A stretch of DNA of 64,000 nucleotides from Lewinellaceae bacterium (lineage in GTDB: Bacteria; Bacteroidota; Bacteroidia; Chitinophagales; Saprospiraceae), in the NCBI GenBank assembly GCA_024644235.1, contig JAHELJ010000011.1, positions 52,377-116,376 on the forward strand, read 5' to 3'. Within the stretch, counting starts at the first letter, position 1. The number at the start of each line of letters is the position of its first letter. Below the pieces are notes generated by a model. It did no database searches, was not told where the DNA came from, and saw nothing but the letters and a program-made list of their open reading frames with translations. Made by a program: the position numbers and the translations under genes. This document shows positions 17,653 through 26,081 of this stretch, piece after piece.

Positions 17653-20600
17653 TTATTCTGTCAGAATCAGCTTTCTGATCTGCTGATCGTACGTGGTGGT
17701 AATCCGGTAATAGTATACTCCTCTCGGTCCGAGATCACCTTTCGAAATACGATATCGGTGCATACCTTTTTCCAGGTATTTCGTTTCACGCTTGTGGAGT
17801 CTTCCGGCGGCATCGTAGATTGTAAATTCCACCATATCAGACATTGGCAATAAGACATCAAATTGACATTGAGTTGCAAACGGATTTGGATAGCTCTGTC
17901 CGACATCTAAGCCATTGGGCTCTACCCTTTCGCGCCAATCGAGCCCAACTTCCTGTACCTCGTCAAAGGCATCGTAGATCTCAGGATTCAATCTACGGCC
18001 TGTCAGCGCCATATGGTCTGAGAGCTGTGCTGCCTGATTTGCTGAAATCAAAATGATAAAAAGGGTGTCGCCTGCCTTCACCTCAACAGGATCAGCATTA
18101 TGCCAACTCATTCTAAAACCTTTGGATGATACGCTCAGATGTTCATCTCCTAATGGTAATTTTCGTCCCTTAATCTCGTCAAAGACAATCCTGGAATGCA
18201 ATTCTATTTCTAACTGCATGCCTTGCAATGTGGTGGCATCGCCAGCAGTGACAGGAAGCTCAATCTTTTGATTTTCCGACACTTTTAGATCCGGAATTTT
18301 CAAGTGATACTTGTCACCGAGTGAACGACCCGACGACCTGCCAGTCACTGCATCTCCATTCAGGTCTCCAACTTTTATACCTGTAAAGCCCAGGTAATCC
18401 CGGTAACTCTGATCTCTTTGAAGTATTGAGCTTGATTCATTCTTGAAATTGAAGAAGTACCATAGCTGGTCAGTGGGCAACTCATCTATTTTACCCAGCA
18501 ATAGCTTCCTCAAAGTAATGATGTCGAGGACGGATACATGGCCGTCACCATTGGCATCTGCTGCCTTGAAATACAGCGAAGAAGTAAATTCCTCTTTACT
18601 AAGCAGGTGTTTTGATATCTTGATTATATCGATGGTAGATATCCCAACGACAGGGTCATCTTCTTTGGATGGGGTAATGATATGGGGCTCAGAATCCATC
18701 AAATAATTACCAAAATTGTAATTACCTTGTTTATCTGTGTTCCTTCGATCTACTTCTAATTCCAACCGCTCAAGGCTCATCTCCACACCAGGCACACCTG
18801 CGCCTTTGATATTACTCACATTACCATTTATCCTCCCCAGTTCTCCCGAACATCCCTCCACAGGACCTTGAATGATCAGTACCACTTCGCAGTAGTCTGC
18901 ATTCCCCCATTGATCAATTACCCACATTTCGGCTGTTCTCTGCCCTACATCTATGCAACCAAGTTCTAACTTGGTGGCTGTGGGATCCGGTGGCAGTAAA
19001 ATGCCATTCTCATCGGTAACTCCTGTTCCTCTCCATCTTATTCGAAAATCGGTCAGCGTCTCGTCACAATTGTCATGACTACTCATATCCAACTCCACCG
19101 CCCAGATTTCACCTACCGCCGTATCAATCGTACCATTTTGATCCAGGTCGATCGGGAGCAACCGCATGGTGGTGCTGGTGACGCAGATTGGTGTAGGTTT
19201 AACGCAATCTGTGACCTTGAAGAAATCGGTACAATAGGACTCATTATTACAGCCATCAACAGCCTTCCACACTAGTTTGTACGAACCAATCGGAAGGTCC
19301 GGAGAGGTGGCAGTAATCGACTCTCCTTCATCTCTCAGGTAGTAGCCAAATTCTGTCTTTTCGAAGAGTGTCCACGAAACTTGAATTTCTTCTGAAGGAG
19401 TGCAATCATCCGTGACCACTATTGAGACATTGAGGTCATAATCACATGAGGAACCTATACACAGGGTGTCAATATCACAACCTCTGATTTCCGGCCCGGC
19501 CGTGTTCCGTATATAGATCACCTGCTCATATTCGAAGTAATGAAAGTCCTGATCTCCTATCCATTCGTCATGTGGATCTTCCGTTTGCCGGCACCAGTCA
19601 ATCACCGCCCAAGTACGTATGATCTTAGTGCAGGTGCTATCCACACCATATAGCCTTTCTATCACCTGATCCTTATGATGTATCCCAATCTCACGGCAGT
19701 CGTCGACATACTTCATGACCGGACCAGGAGTTTCCACTTCAAAGAAGCCACAACCATAAACAGTCGTGTCCTTTACCGGCCAAATGATTTCCGTCTCCTG
19801 CAATGGGCAATCATTATAGATTTCTATTCTCTGAATGGCTTTGGTTGAATCCGCTTTTCCCGTGTTGCAATTCCCTTTGAAAACAAATTTTCGTTCAATC
19901 CAACCAATACCACATTTTTCAAAGTGTACTTTTTGGGTTTCCCAAATGTCAGCTCCACAGTTATCAAACACCAGTCCGTTGGGGATGGTATCCTGAATCC
20001 AGGTATAATATTCACCATATATATCAGGGGTCAACGAGCAAATACGGTCCTTGATAATGGTATAGGAGATTTCCTGTTGGCCGTAGCTCTGTTTAGGAAG
20101 TTCGTAAGTGCCAAAAACTGTAAAGTCGCCACTATCCACACTCTCCCGGTAGTACTCATTATAAGCATAGCAGGAAATATGGAGGTCAGGCAGCCTCAAT
20201 TGGACTTCAGGGGCAGTCTTATCCTCCACGACTACATCCACCCAAAGCTTGGACACATTGCAGAAAGCATCAATTGCCATAATCTCGATGGTCACTGGTT
20301 TTCCGGAGCAGGCATCCTCACAACAAAAAGGTATCTGATTGGTCCATCCGTATTCGATAGTGTCCTGGCATAAGCCATTTGGATCATTTTGGAGCCAATC
20401 CCAGAAATTGTCATAGTGATCTCGAACAGCACTCTGCAGGGTTGAGTCACTAGTATAACCACATGCTGAATCCCAGTCGATCCTTCGACCAAGGATGGTG
20501 TAGAGCTCACAATTATCGGTGGTGCCTTCATCAAATACCGATACATCAATCCAGGTGACTTCTGCAAAAGCACCCAGATTGACAACTGGCTCCTTATCTA

Positions 20601-22122
20601 TGGTTAGATAGGGAGCCCTCCGGTCTTCTGTCACTATGACGAGAGTGTCGAAACTTATATTATGGCATCCATCTCTGGCCTTTATCGTAAAGACATGCTT
20701 GCCTCTGGGAAGATTTTCAAAAAGCAGATGAGGTATTTCATTGGCGAAATAATTCAGGTGACCCAGAGGCCACTCGATATCTACTTGTACACTATCAGAA
20801 GGTGAGCAATTATCGATTACGGTTGGTGTAGGCAGGTAACCGTGGGCCACACACCCAAACTGCAATGTTGGGTAATAAATCGTCTTGTAAAAACTATCGG
20901 GACTCACACCAAACAAGTCTGTATGTTGCTCGATGGAAATCAAATCACTATCGAAATCAATCTCCGGTCCTGTGGTATCTATGATGTGTATTTTCTGAAT
21001 GCATTCCAATTCCAGTAATCCGGCATTGGTAAATTCAGTGATGTACCAGGTCCTGTGTATACTATAATTCCCGGGACAATCGTAATTGACCCGATCAGTA
21101 TATTCTATACTATATTCACAAAAGCTCTTCTCCGTCAAAAGCGGTAGTCCAAGAAATGTAGGGACACCTGAGGTCAAAGGCGCATTTATATCGAATAAGG
21201 GATCATCGCAGAGGATAGTAGTATCTGGTGGACAAACGATTTGGTCAAAGATCACATCCCTCACGAAAATGGTGTCATCACAGTAAGATGTATTTCCATA
21301 CTTATCGGTTGCACTCCAGCTTCTGATTATCAATGCTGAGAAAACAGGATCCTCAAACAAGTCAATCCATTCATGACCCAGTGGTTCAATCAGCACATCA
21401 TCGTCGCAATTGTCAGTGGCAGTCGGTTGCTTAAAGACTGGGTCAAAAGGTGTCCAGGCCAATGCATCATTGCAAATCGTGGTATCATTCTCACAGGTTA
21501 TCACCGGGTTTGTTCCATCTTTCAAAGTAACCAGAGAGATACAAGCCCTTCCTGTTTCATTGTGAATCACCTGTGCCGTAATGACTTGATTTATATACTC
21601 CATCGGCACCGGATTTGGAACGGGTATGTCTCCATCTATGCTGAGTTCGACCCGGAAAGCCAATGGGCAATCAGGAGCTCCGTTTGTCAGCAAATGACCG
21701 GGATCGATTAACTTCTCACAATTCTCATCGAAAGAAATACTGATTTCGCTGAAACAATTGAATGGATAGCGAATTAGATCATCCGCTACGTGTACGATCA
21801 TAAAGTTCTCCCGGTAACACAGGCCTCTCCGCTCCGTACACTTAATTGTGAAAGGACCCTCGTTGGTGTCCTGCCAGGCAATTGTGATCCAGGGCTTGTT
21901 GGTGGGACCTATGATTTCCCCTCCTCCGCTCAATTCCCAGGTATACTGGTTGTCAGGCGAATTATCAAAAGTGAGGATACAATCCGTAACAGATCCGGGA
22001 CAGACGTGACTGGCTCCAAGTATGGGATTCGGGTCCGGGCATTGCCCGTAGGCCTTCTGCCCTATCAAGCTCAGCGAGCTTAACCCTAAAACGACTAACC
22101 AATATTTAGCTGCACTTGACAT
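17653..22122 (-). CDS. T9SS surface protein with HYR-like modules, CarboxypepD_reg, dockerin, cohesin-like and sorting domains
   Basis: 1489 aa. Signal peptide ends AYG before QCPDPN. Residues about 27-120 form a PKD/Ig-like domain (YTWELSGGGE). About 190-1000 are cysteine-rich HYR-like modules, each ending in phrases such as VVEDKTAPEV or IDTTGPEI. About 1115-1160 is a carboxypeptidase-regulatory-like fold; 1159-1210 a dockerin whose second EF-hand is canonical (DANGDGHVSVLD); about 1270-1387 a cohesin-like beta sandwich; 1404-1489 a type A T9SS domain (YPNPF ... IRKLILTE). The order and many short motifs (FCCEDAC, CGIGWIERKFVFKGNC, GIKVGDLNGD) match the C-terminal part of the 2989-aa protein, so the genes are tandem paralogues. 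It has its own terminator at 17592 and is probably monocistronic. Function beyond surface structure or adhesion is unknown. Confidence 0.85.
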   Translation of the reverse strand: MSSAAKYWLVVLGLSSLSLIGQKAYGQCPDPNPILGASHVCPGSVTDCILTFDNSPDNQYTWELSGGGEIIGPTNKPWITIAWQDTNEGPFTIKCTERRGLCYRENFMIVHVADDLIRYPFNCFSEISISFDENCEKLIDPGHLLTNGAPDCPLAFRVELSIDGDIPVPNPVPMEYINQVITAQVIHNETGRACISLVTLKDGTNPVITCENDTTICNDALAWTPFDPVFKQPTATDNCDDDVLIEPLGHEWIDLFEDPVFSALIIRSWSATDKYGNTSYCDDTIFVRDVIFDQIVCPPDTTILCDDPLFDINAPLTSGVPTFLGLPLLTEKSFCEYSIEYTDRVNYDCPGNYSIHRTWYITEFTNAGLLELECIQKIHIIDTTGPEIDFDSDLISIEQHTDLFGVSPDSFYKTIYYPTLQFGCVAHGYLPTPTVIDNCSPSDSVQVDIEWPLGHLNYFANEIPHLLFENLPRGKHVFTIKARDGCHNISFDTLVIVTEDRRAPYLTIDKEPVVNLGAFAEVTWIDVSVFDEGTTDNCELYTILGRRIDWDSACGYTSDSTLQSAVRDHYDNFWDWLQNDPNGLCQDTIEYGWTNQIPFCCEDACSGKPVTIEIMAIDAFCNVSKLWVDVVVEDKTAPEVQLRLPDLHISCYAYNEYYRESVDSGDFTVFGTYELPKQSYGQQEISYTIIKDRICSLTPDIYGEYYTWIQDTIPNGLVFDNCGADIWETQKVHFEKCGIGWIERKFVFKGNCNTGKADSTKAIQRIEIYNDCPLQETEIIWPVKDTTVYGCGFFEVETPGPVMKYVDDCREIGIHHKDQVIERLYGVDSTCTKIIRTWAVIDWCRQTEDPHDEWIGDQDFHYFEYEQVIYIRNTAGPEIRGCDIDTLCIGSSCDYDLNVSIVVTDDCTPSEEIQVSWTLFEKTEFGYYLRDEGESITATSPDLPIGSYKLVWKAVDGCNNESYCTDFFKVTDCVKPTPICVTSTTMRLLPIDLDQNGTIDTAVGEIWAVELDMSSHDNCDETLTDFRIRWRGTGVTDENGILLPPDPTATKLELGCIDVGQRTAEMWVIDQWGNADYCEVVLIIQGPVEGCSGELGRINGNVSNIKGAGVPGVEMSLERLELEVDRRNTDKQGNYNFGNYLMDSEPHIITPSKEDDPVVGISTIDIIKISKHLLSKEEFTSSLYFKAADANGDGHVSVLDIITLRKLLLGKIDELPTDQLWYFFNFKNESSSILQRDQSYRDYLGFTGIKVGDLNGDAVTGRSSGRSLGDKYHLKIPDLKVSENQKIELPVTAGDATTLQGMQLEIELHSRIVFDEIKGRKLPLGDEHLSVSSKGFRMSWHNADPVEVKAGDTLFIILISANQAAQLSDHMALTGRRLNPEIYDAFDEVQEVGLDWRERVEPNGLDVGQSYPNPFATQCQFDVLLPMSDMVEFTIYDAAGRLHKRETKYLEKGMHRYRISKGDLGPRGVYYYRITTTYDQQIRKLILTE

Positions 22123-22240
22123 TTTACCATTTGAAATAACTCACTAAGATTCTTTCAAATATTATGCCAAATTGTAATATATAGACAGCAATTTATCAGT
22201 TATTAAAACATTAACATATTGTGTAATGTATTGGAGAGGA

Positions 22241-22312
22241 TAAAAAAAGGGCTGTCCGACAGGATCCGAATTCAATCTTATTGAATCATCTCCCTGGATC
22301 AGCCTCCCTTTG
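22241..22312 (-). terminator. Long bulged hairpin with T7 tract upstream of the 1489-aa gene
   Basis: On the minus strand AAAGGG, CTG and TCC pair with GGA, CAG and CCCTTT (12 bp, two bulges), capped by inner helices: GATCC/GGATC (22263-22267 with 22296-22300) and ATTCAAT/ATTGAAT (22270-22276 with 22280-22286, loop CTT). The outer stem is followed by seven T residues at 22248-22242, so it reads as an intrinsic terminator for minus-strand transcription. It sits 119 bases before the giant gene on the same strand, with no annotated minus-strand gene upstream of it. It could be a leader attenuator or the end of a small RNA. No known riboswitch class is recognised. Confidence 0.5.
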
Positions 22313-22332
22313 TAAGAACCTATTCTGATTTT

Positions 22333-22354
22333 AAAAACTGGGCTTTCGAGCCCA
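22333..22354 (-). terminator. Short terminator-like hairpin on the minus strand
   Basis: Perfect 6-bp stem TGGGCT/AGCCCA with CGAA tetraloop (minus strand), followed by G and five T residues. It lies 21 bases upstream (in the minus direction) of the larger hairpin at 22241-22312, so the 410-base gap 22123-22532 contains two tandem minus-strand terminator-like structures. Apart from these and one promoter-like box I see no gene in the gap. Confidence 0.5.
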
Positions 22355-22484
22355 TGTTTATTTCTTAACTAAATAGCTCATCTTTAAGACGAGGGAATTC
22401 TAGCAGGTCACAATTTTAAATAACAATTATTTGTACTGTGGCTCATCCATGTCCACAATCTCAAGCTGCATCGAGAATTGTTTT

Positions 22485-22492
22485 TAAATTTG
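22485..22492 (+). promoter_or_regulatory. TAnnTTTG box upstream of the aminotransferase gene
   Basis: Exact match TAAATTTG to the Bacteroidota -7 consensus, 40 bases before the ATG at 22533, which would give a 5' leader of about 35 bases. No convincing TTTG or TTG box is present 19-21 bases further upstream, so the call is tentative. Confidence 0.35.
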
Positions 22493-22532
22493 GCTCCGGT
22501 CAAATCAGCAACCTTTAAAACTGATATAAGTT

Positions 22533-23732
22533 ATGTCGAATTCGTTATTGTCCAACCGGGTTAATTCCATGCAGGAGTCAGCAACCCTTAAGATGGCTCA
22601 ACTTTCCCGTGATCTCACTGCTAAAGGCAAGAACGTGATTAGCCTCAGTATTGGAGAACCGGACTTCGACACACCTGAACACATTAAAGAAGCGGCAAAA
22701 AGGGCGCTGGATGATGGCTATACCAAGTACACTCCCGTACCCGGTCTGCCCGAGCTAAGACAAGCCATCGTGGAGAAGTTCAAGCGAGACAACGGATTGC
22801 ATTTTGATATATCCCAGATCGTCGTCAGCAATGGAGCCAAACAATCAATTGCCAATCTGGTCCTGGCTCTGATTGATGAAGGAGATGAAGTGATTCTCTT
22901 CACTCCCTATTGGGTCTCCTACGTCGAGATCGTAAAACTGGGAGGTGGACTTCCAGTCTCCCTGAAGGCCGATATAGCCAGTGATTTTAAAGTCAACGCT
23001 TCACAACTGAAAGCAGCTATCACAGGGAAAACGAAGATGATCATATTCTCATCACCTTGTAATCCCACGGGCTCAGTCTATACGAAAGAAGAACTATCAA
23101 AGCTGAGCGAGGTACTTGCAGACCATCCCCAGATCGTAGTCGTTTCCGATGAAATTTATGAATACATCAATTTCACCGGGGGTCATTCCAGCATCGGTAC
23201 GCTTCCAGCGGTAGCTGACCGAACTGTAACTGTGAATGGCTTTTCTAAGGGTTTTGCCATGACAGGATGGAGGCTTGGATACATCGGAGCTCCCGGATGG
23301 ATTGCCAGTGCCTGCAGTAAGATCCAGGGACAGTTTACTTCAGGAGCATCAAGTTTCGGGCAGAAAGCTGCAGCTTATGCACTCCAGTCATCCATGCAAG
23401 CAACTGAAGCTATGAAGGCTGCGTTTCTTCACCGTCGAGACCTCATGATCGACCTTTTGGGTCAAATAGACGGAATGAAGGTGAATGTGCCGCAAGGTGC
23501 TTTTTACATTTTTCCGAATGTTTCTCACTTTCTCGGAAAAAGCTACCAAGGAGAAAAGATCGGGAATGCAGATGATTTGGCTCTCTATATTCTTGATCAA
23601 GCTCATGTGGGAATTGTTTCAGGATCTGCTTTTGGAGACGATGAATGTGTCCGGTTGTCATATGCGGCCTCCGAAGATGAGCTGCGTGAAGCTGTGAGAA
23701 GGATTAAACATGCTCTCATCCAACTGAAGTAG
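22533..23732 (+). CDS. aspC: Class I aspartate aminotransferase
   Basis: 399 aa, standard length for the fold-type I aminotransferase Ib subgroup. Visible residues: SIGEPDFDTP and YTPVPGLPELRQAI near the N-terminus, the PLP-binding NPTG (about 177-180), the Asp of SDEIYEYI that pairs with the pyridine nitrogen, Lys239 in NGFSKGFAMTGWRLGY forming the Schiff base, and a C-terminal carboxylate-binding Arg in CVRLSYA. The expected reaction is aspartate plus 2-oxoglutarate to oxaloacetate plus glutamate; prephenate or other amino donors are possible in this subgroup. It is monocistronic or read with the downstream tryptophanase-like gene, separated by a 63-base gap with a hairpin. Confidence 0.88.
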   Translation: MSNSLLSNRVNSMQESATLKMAQLSRDLTAKGKNVISLSIGEPDFDTPEHIKEAAKRALDDGYTKYTPVPGLPELRQAIVEKFKRDNGLHFDISQIVVSNGAKQSIANLVLALIDEGDEVILFTPYWVSYVEIVKLGGGLPVSLKADIASDFKVNASQLKAAITGKTKMIIFSSPCNPTGSVYTKEELSKLSEVLADHPQIVVVSDEIYEYINFTGGHSSIGTLPAVADRTVTVNGFSKGFAMTGWRLGYIGAPGWIASACSKIQGQFTSGASSFGQKAAAYALQSSMQATEAMKAAFLHRRDLMIDLLGQIDGMKVNVPQGAFYIFPNVSHFLGKSYQGEKIGNADDLALYILDQAHVGIVSGSAFGDDECVRLSYAASEDELREAVRRIKHALIQLK

Positions 23733-23753
23733 TTCCCCCTCCTGTTCTTTAGC

Positions 23754-23777
23754 CTCCTTTCACTAAATTGAAAGGAG
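23754..23777 (+). terminator. Hairpin between aspC and the tryptophanase gene
   Basis: Perfect 8-bp inverted repeat CTCCTTTC (23754-23761) / GAAAGGAG (23770-23777) with an 8-base loop, 22 bases after the aspC stop. There is no T-tract after it (AGAAAATTAG), so it may be a weak terminator or a structure at the 5' end of the next transcript. Confidence 0.4.
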
Positions 23778-23795
23778 AGAAAATTAGCCACGCCA

Positions 23796-25166
23796 ATGAA
23801 GACACTCTTCGAACCCTTCCGCATAAAGATGGTAGAGTCCATTCGAAAAACTACCCTGCCTGAGCGAATACAGATTCTTGAACAAGCCCACTACAATCCT
23901 TTTCTGATCAGGTCGGAAGATGTCATGATCGACTTTCTCACTGATAGTGGCACTGGATCAATGAGTGACCATCAATGGGCCGCAATCATGTTGGGGGATG
24001 AATCTTATGCGGGTAGTAAAAGCTATTACCACTTCAGAGATACTGTGAAAGAAATTACCGGCTTTAAACATATTGTCCCAACTCACCAGGGAAGGGCTGC
24101 TGAACGCATATTATTCGAATGTCTGGTAAAGCCTGGCGATGTCGTACCAAACAACACTCATTTTGATACCACCAGGGCAAATATTGAATATGCCGAAGCA
24201 CAAGCCCTGGACATTCCGATACCTGAGGGACTGCTACCCTCAGTGAGTATTCCCTTTAAAGGAAATCTCGATCTGGATCAATTGCGGGAGCTATTGGCCA
24301 GGACCGATATCCATATTCCGCTCGCCATGATTACCATCACAAACAATGCTGAAGGTGGGCAACCAGTTTCGATGGAAAACATCAGAGAGACGTCGAGAAT
24401 CATGCGTGACAAGGGTATTCCTTTTTTTCTCGATGCATGCCGATTTGCTGAAAATGCTTATTTCATCCAAAGAGATGAACCCGGCTATCAGGATAAAACC
24501 ATCGATGAGATCTGTAGGGAAATGTTTTCTTATGCAGACGGATGTACCATGAGTGCAAAAAAAGATGGTATGGCCAACATTGGTGGGTTTCTCGCTGTCA
24601 ATAACGATGAACTAGCTACCAATGCTCGTAATCTCCTAATTCTCACCGAAGGATTCCCCAGCTATGGAGGTCTTGCAGGCAGGGATCTTGAGGCTCTGGC
24701 GGTAGGTTTACGGGAAGCCATGCAACCCGATTATCTGGAGTACAGGATACGGACGGTTGCCTACATGGGTGAACGATTAGTGAAGAGAGGAATCGATATT
24801 GTTCAACCGACAGGGGGGCATGCCATCTTTATCGATGCTGGCCGATTCTATCCTCATTTAGACAAGTCGGTCTATCCCGGCCAGGTCTTGGTTTGCGAAT
24901 TGTATAGAATTGGTGGGATACGAAGTGTGGAAATCGGATCGGTGATGTTTGGCAAGCAAAATGCGGATGGATCAGAGGATGAGTATTTGGGACCTGAGTT
25001 GGTACGTTTAGCCTTCCCAAGAAGAACCTACACTCAGAGTCACTTTGATTATGCCATCGAAGTAATTGCCGAGGCATTTCAGAACCGCAAAATGTCGAAA
25101 GGACTACGAATTGTAAAACAGCCCAAATTCTTGCGTCATTTTACTGCCCATTTTGCCCCAGTCTGA
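23796..25166 (+). CDS. tnaA: Tryptophanase / tyrosine phenol-lyase family beta-eliminating lyase
   Basis: 456 aa, usual length. PLP-enzyme motifs: VPTHQGRAAE, FDTTRANIEY, the PLP lysine in SAKKDGMANIGG (Lys255/Lys256), and the C-terminal LRHFTAHF. Two positions are tryptophanase-like (Asp124 in FDTTR, His448 in RHFTA), while Arg410 in FPRRTYTQSH resembles the arginine of tyrosine phenol-lyases. From published comparison of the two enzymes (recalled, not computed) the balance favours tryptophan indole-lyase: L-tryptophan to indole, pyruvate and ammonia. No tnaB permease or tnaC-like leader is evident next to it. The stop lies one base from the end of the convergent transporter gene. An in-frame ATG at 23829 is an alternative start. 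Confidence 0.82.
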   Translation: MKTLFEPFRIKMVESIRKTTLPERIQILEQAHYNPFLIRSEDVMIDFLTDSGTGSMSDHQWAAIMLGDESYAGSKSYYHFRDTVKEITGFKHIVPTHQGRAAERILFECLVKPGDVVPNNTHFDTTRANIEYAEAQALDIPIPEGLLPSVSIPFKGNLDLDQLRELLARTDIHIPLAMITITNNAEGGQPVSMENIRETSRIMRDKGIPFFLDACRFAENAYFIQRDEPGYQDKTIDEICREMFSYADGCTMSAKKDGMANIGGFLAVNNDELATNARNLLILTEGFPSYGGLAGRDLEALAVGLREAMQPDYLEYRIRTVAYMGERLVKRGIDIVQPTGGHAIFIDAGRFYPHLDKSVYPGQVLVCELYRIGGIRSVEIGSVMFGKQNADGSEDEYLGPELVRLAFPRRTYTQSHFDYAIEVIAEAFQNRKMSKGLRIVKQPKFLRHFTAHFAPV

Positions 25167-25167
25167 C

Positions 25168-25974
25168 TCAAAGGGTACTGGCGGCTGCTTCAGCTTTTAA
25201 CTTGGTTGCTAGTTCTTCTCCCAAATAATTATCGATAAGATAGTGCGCAAGATAGATCAGAGGGGTTAGAATGATAGCCATGGTGAACTTGTAGGAGTAA
25301 TTCACCAATCCGATGGCGATCACTAAGGTAAGGCTCCATCCCGCACCGATGTAGAAAGCAATAAATAATACCACAAAACTGTCTACGAATTGAGAAATCA
25401 GGGTCGATCCGGTAGCCCTTAACCAAACCATCTTGTCACCTGACCATTTCTTGATCCGGTGAAACACAATTACATCCAAGAATTGCCCTATCAGGAAAGC
25501 CACGAGTGAACCGATAATGATCCAAAGACCCTGGCCAAACACCAGGCGAAAGGCAAAATCATAGTCACCCACTTTGCTGCGAATTTCTTCCTGTAGTGCA
25601 GCAGATGCATCCGGAGGTATGTGACTGGTTGGCCAAAAATCGGCTGGGCTAAGTCTAATTCCGAAATAAAAAATGACGAATGCATAACTGATCAATCCTA
25701 CTGCAAGAAAAGACAACATCCGCACTCCCCTCTGGCCAAAATATTCGTTGATGACATCGGTCATTACAAACACAACTGGCCAAAGCAAGACTCCTGCAGA
25801 CAGATTAAAGGACAAACCTTCTGTACCAAGGAAAGCCAGTTGTATTGGTTCTGAACCCAGTGTTCTCTCCAATGAAAAGATCTTAACACCAATAAACTCA
25901 GCAATGAGAGCGTTAGCGACAAAAAAGCCACCCAGGATTATAAACAGACGCAAACTTTTGTCCTTCAGGGTCAT
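25168..25974 (-). CDS. yhhQ: Queuosine precursor transporter (YhhQ/VUT family)
   Basis: 268 aa integral membrane protein with about six to seven hydrophobic segments. Family features: the N-terminal FVANALIAEFIGVKIF, the intramembrane MTDVINEYFGQRG motif, and the distal QFVDSFVVLFIAFYIG helix. By family, it imports the queuosine precursors preQ0 or preQ1 (or queuine) for tRNA modification. The C-terminal tail is basic and acidic, cytoplasmic. A 107-base gap separates it from the divergent hscA gene. The length and motif set fit the family well; substrate is inferred from family knowledge only. Confidence 0.82.
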   Translation of the reverse strand: MTLKDKSLRLFIILGGFFVANALIAEFIGVKIFSLERTLGSEPIQLAFLGTEGLSFNLSAGVLLWPVVFVMTDVINEYFGQRGVRMLSFLAVGLISYAFVIFYFGIRLSPADFWPTSHIPPDASAALQEEIRSKVGDYDFAFRLVFGQGLWIIIGSLVAFLIGQFLDVIVFHRIKKWSGDKMVWLRATGSTLISQFVDSFVVLFIAFYIGAGWSLTLVIAIGLVNYSYKFTMAIILTPLIYLAHYLIDNYLGEELATKLKAEAAASTL

Positions 25975-26081
25975 GATTGTCAGGAAACTATCGATTTATT
26001 TTGGATTTTCTGGAAACAAAACCTTAGAGGTCATCTGTTGTTCTACCTTTGTTATTTAAGAAGTGACAGGATAGAGATATT

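Noticed and set aside
22241..22312. Known riboswitch (SAM, cobalamin, TPP, preQ1) in the gap before the giant gene
   Set aside because: The conserved core sequences of these classes are not visible; only stems and a T-tract are.
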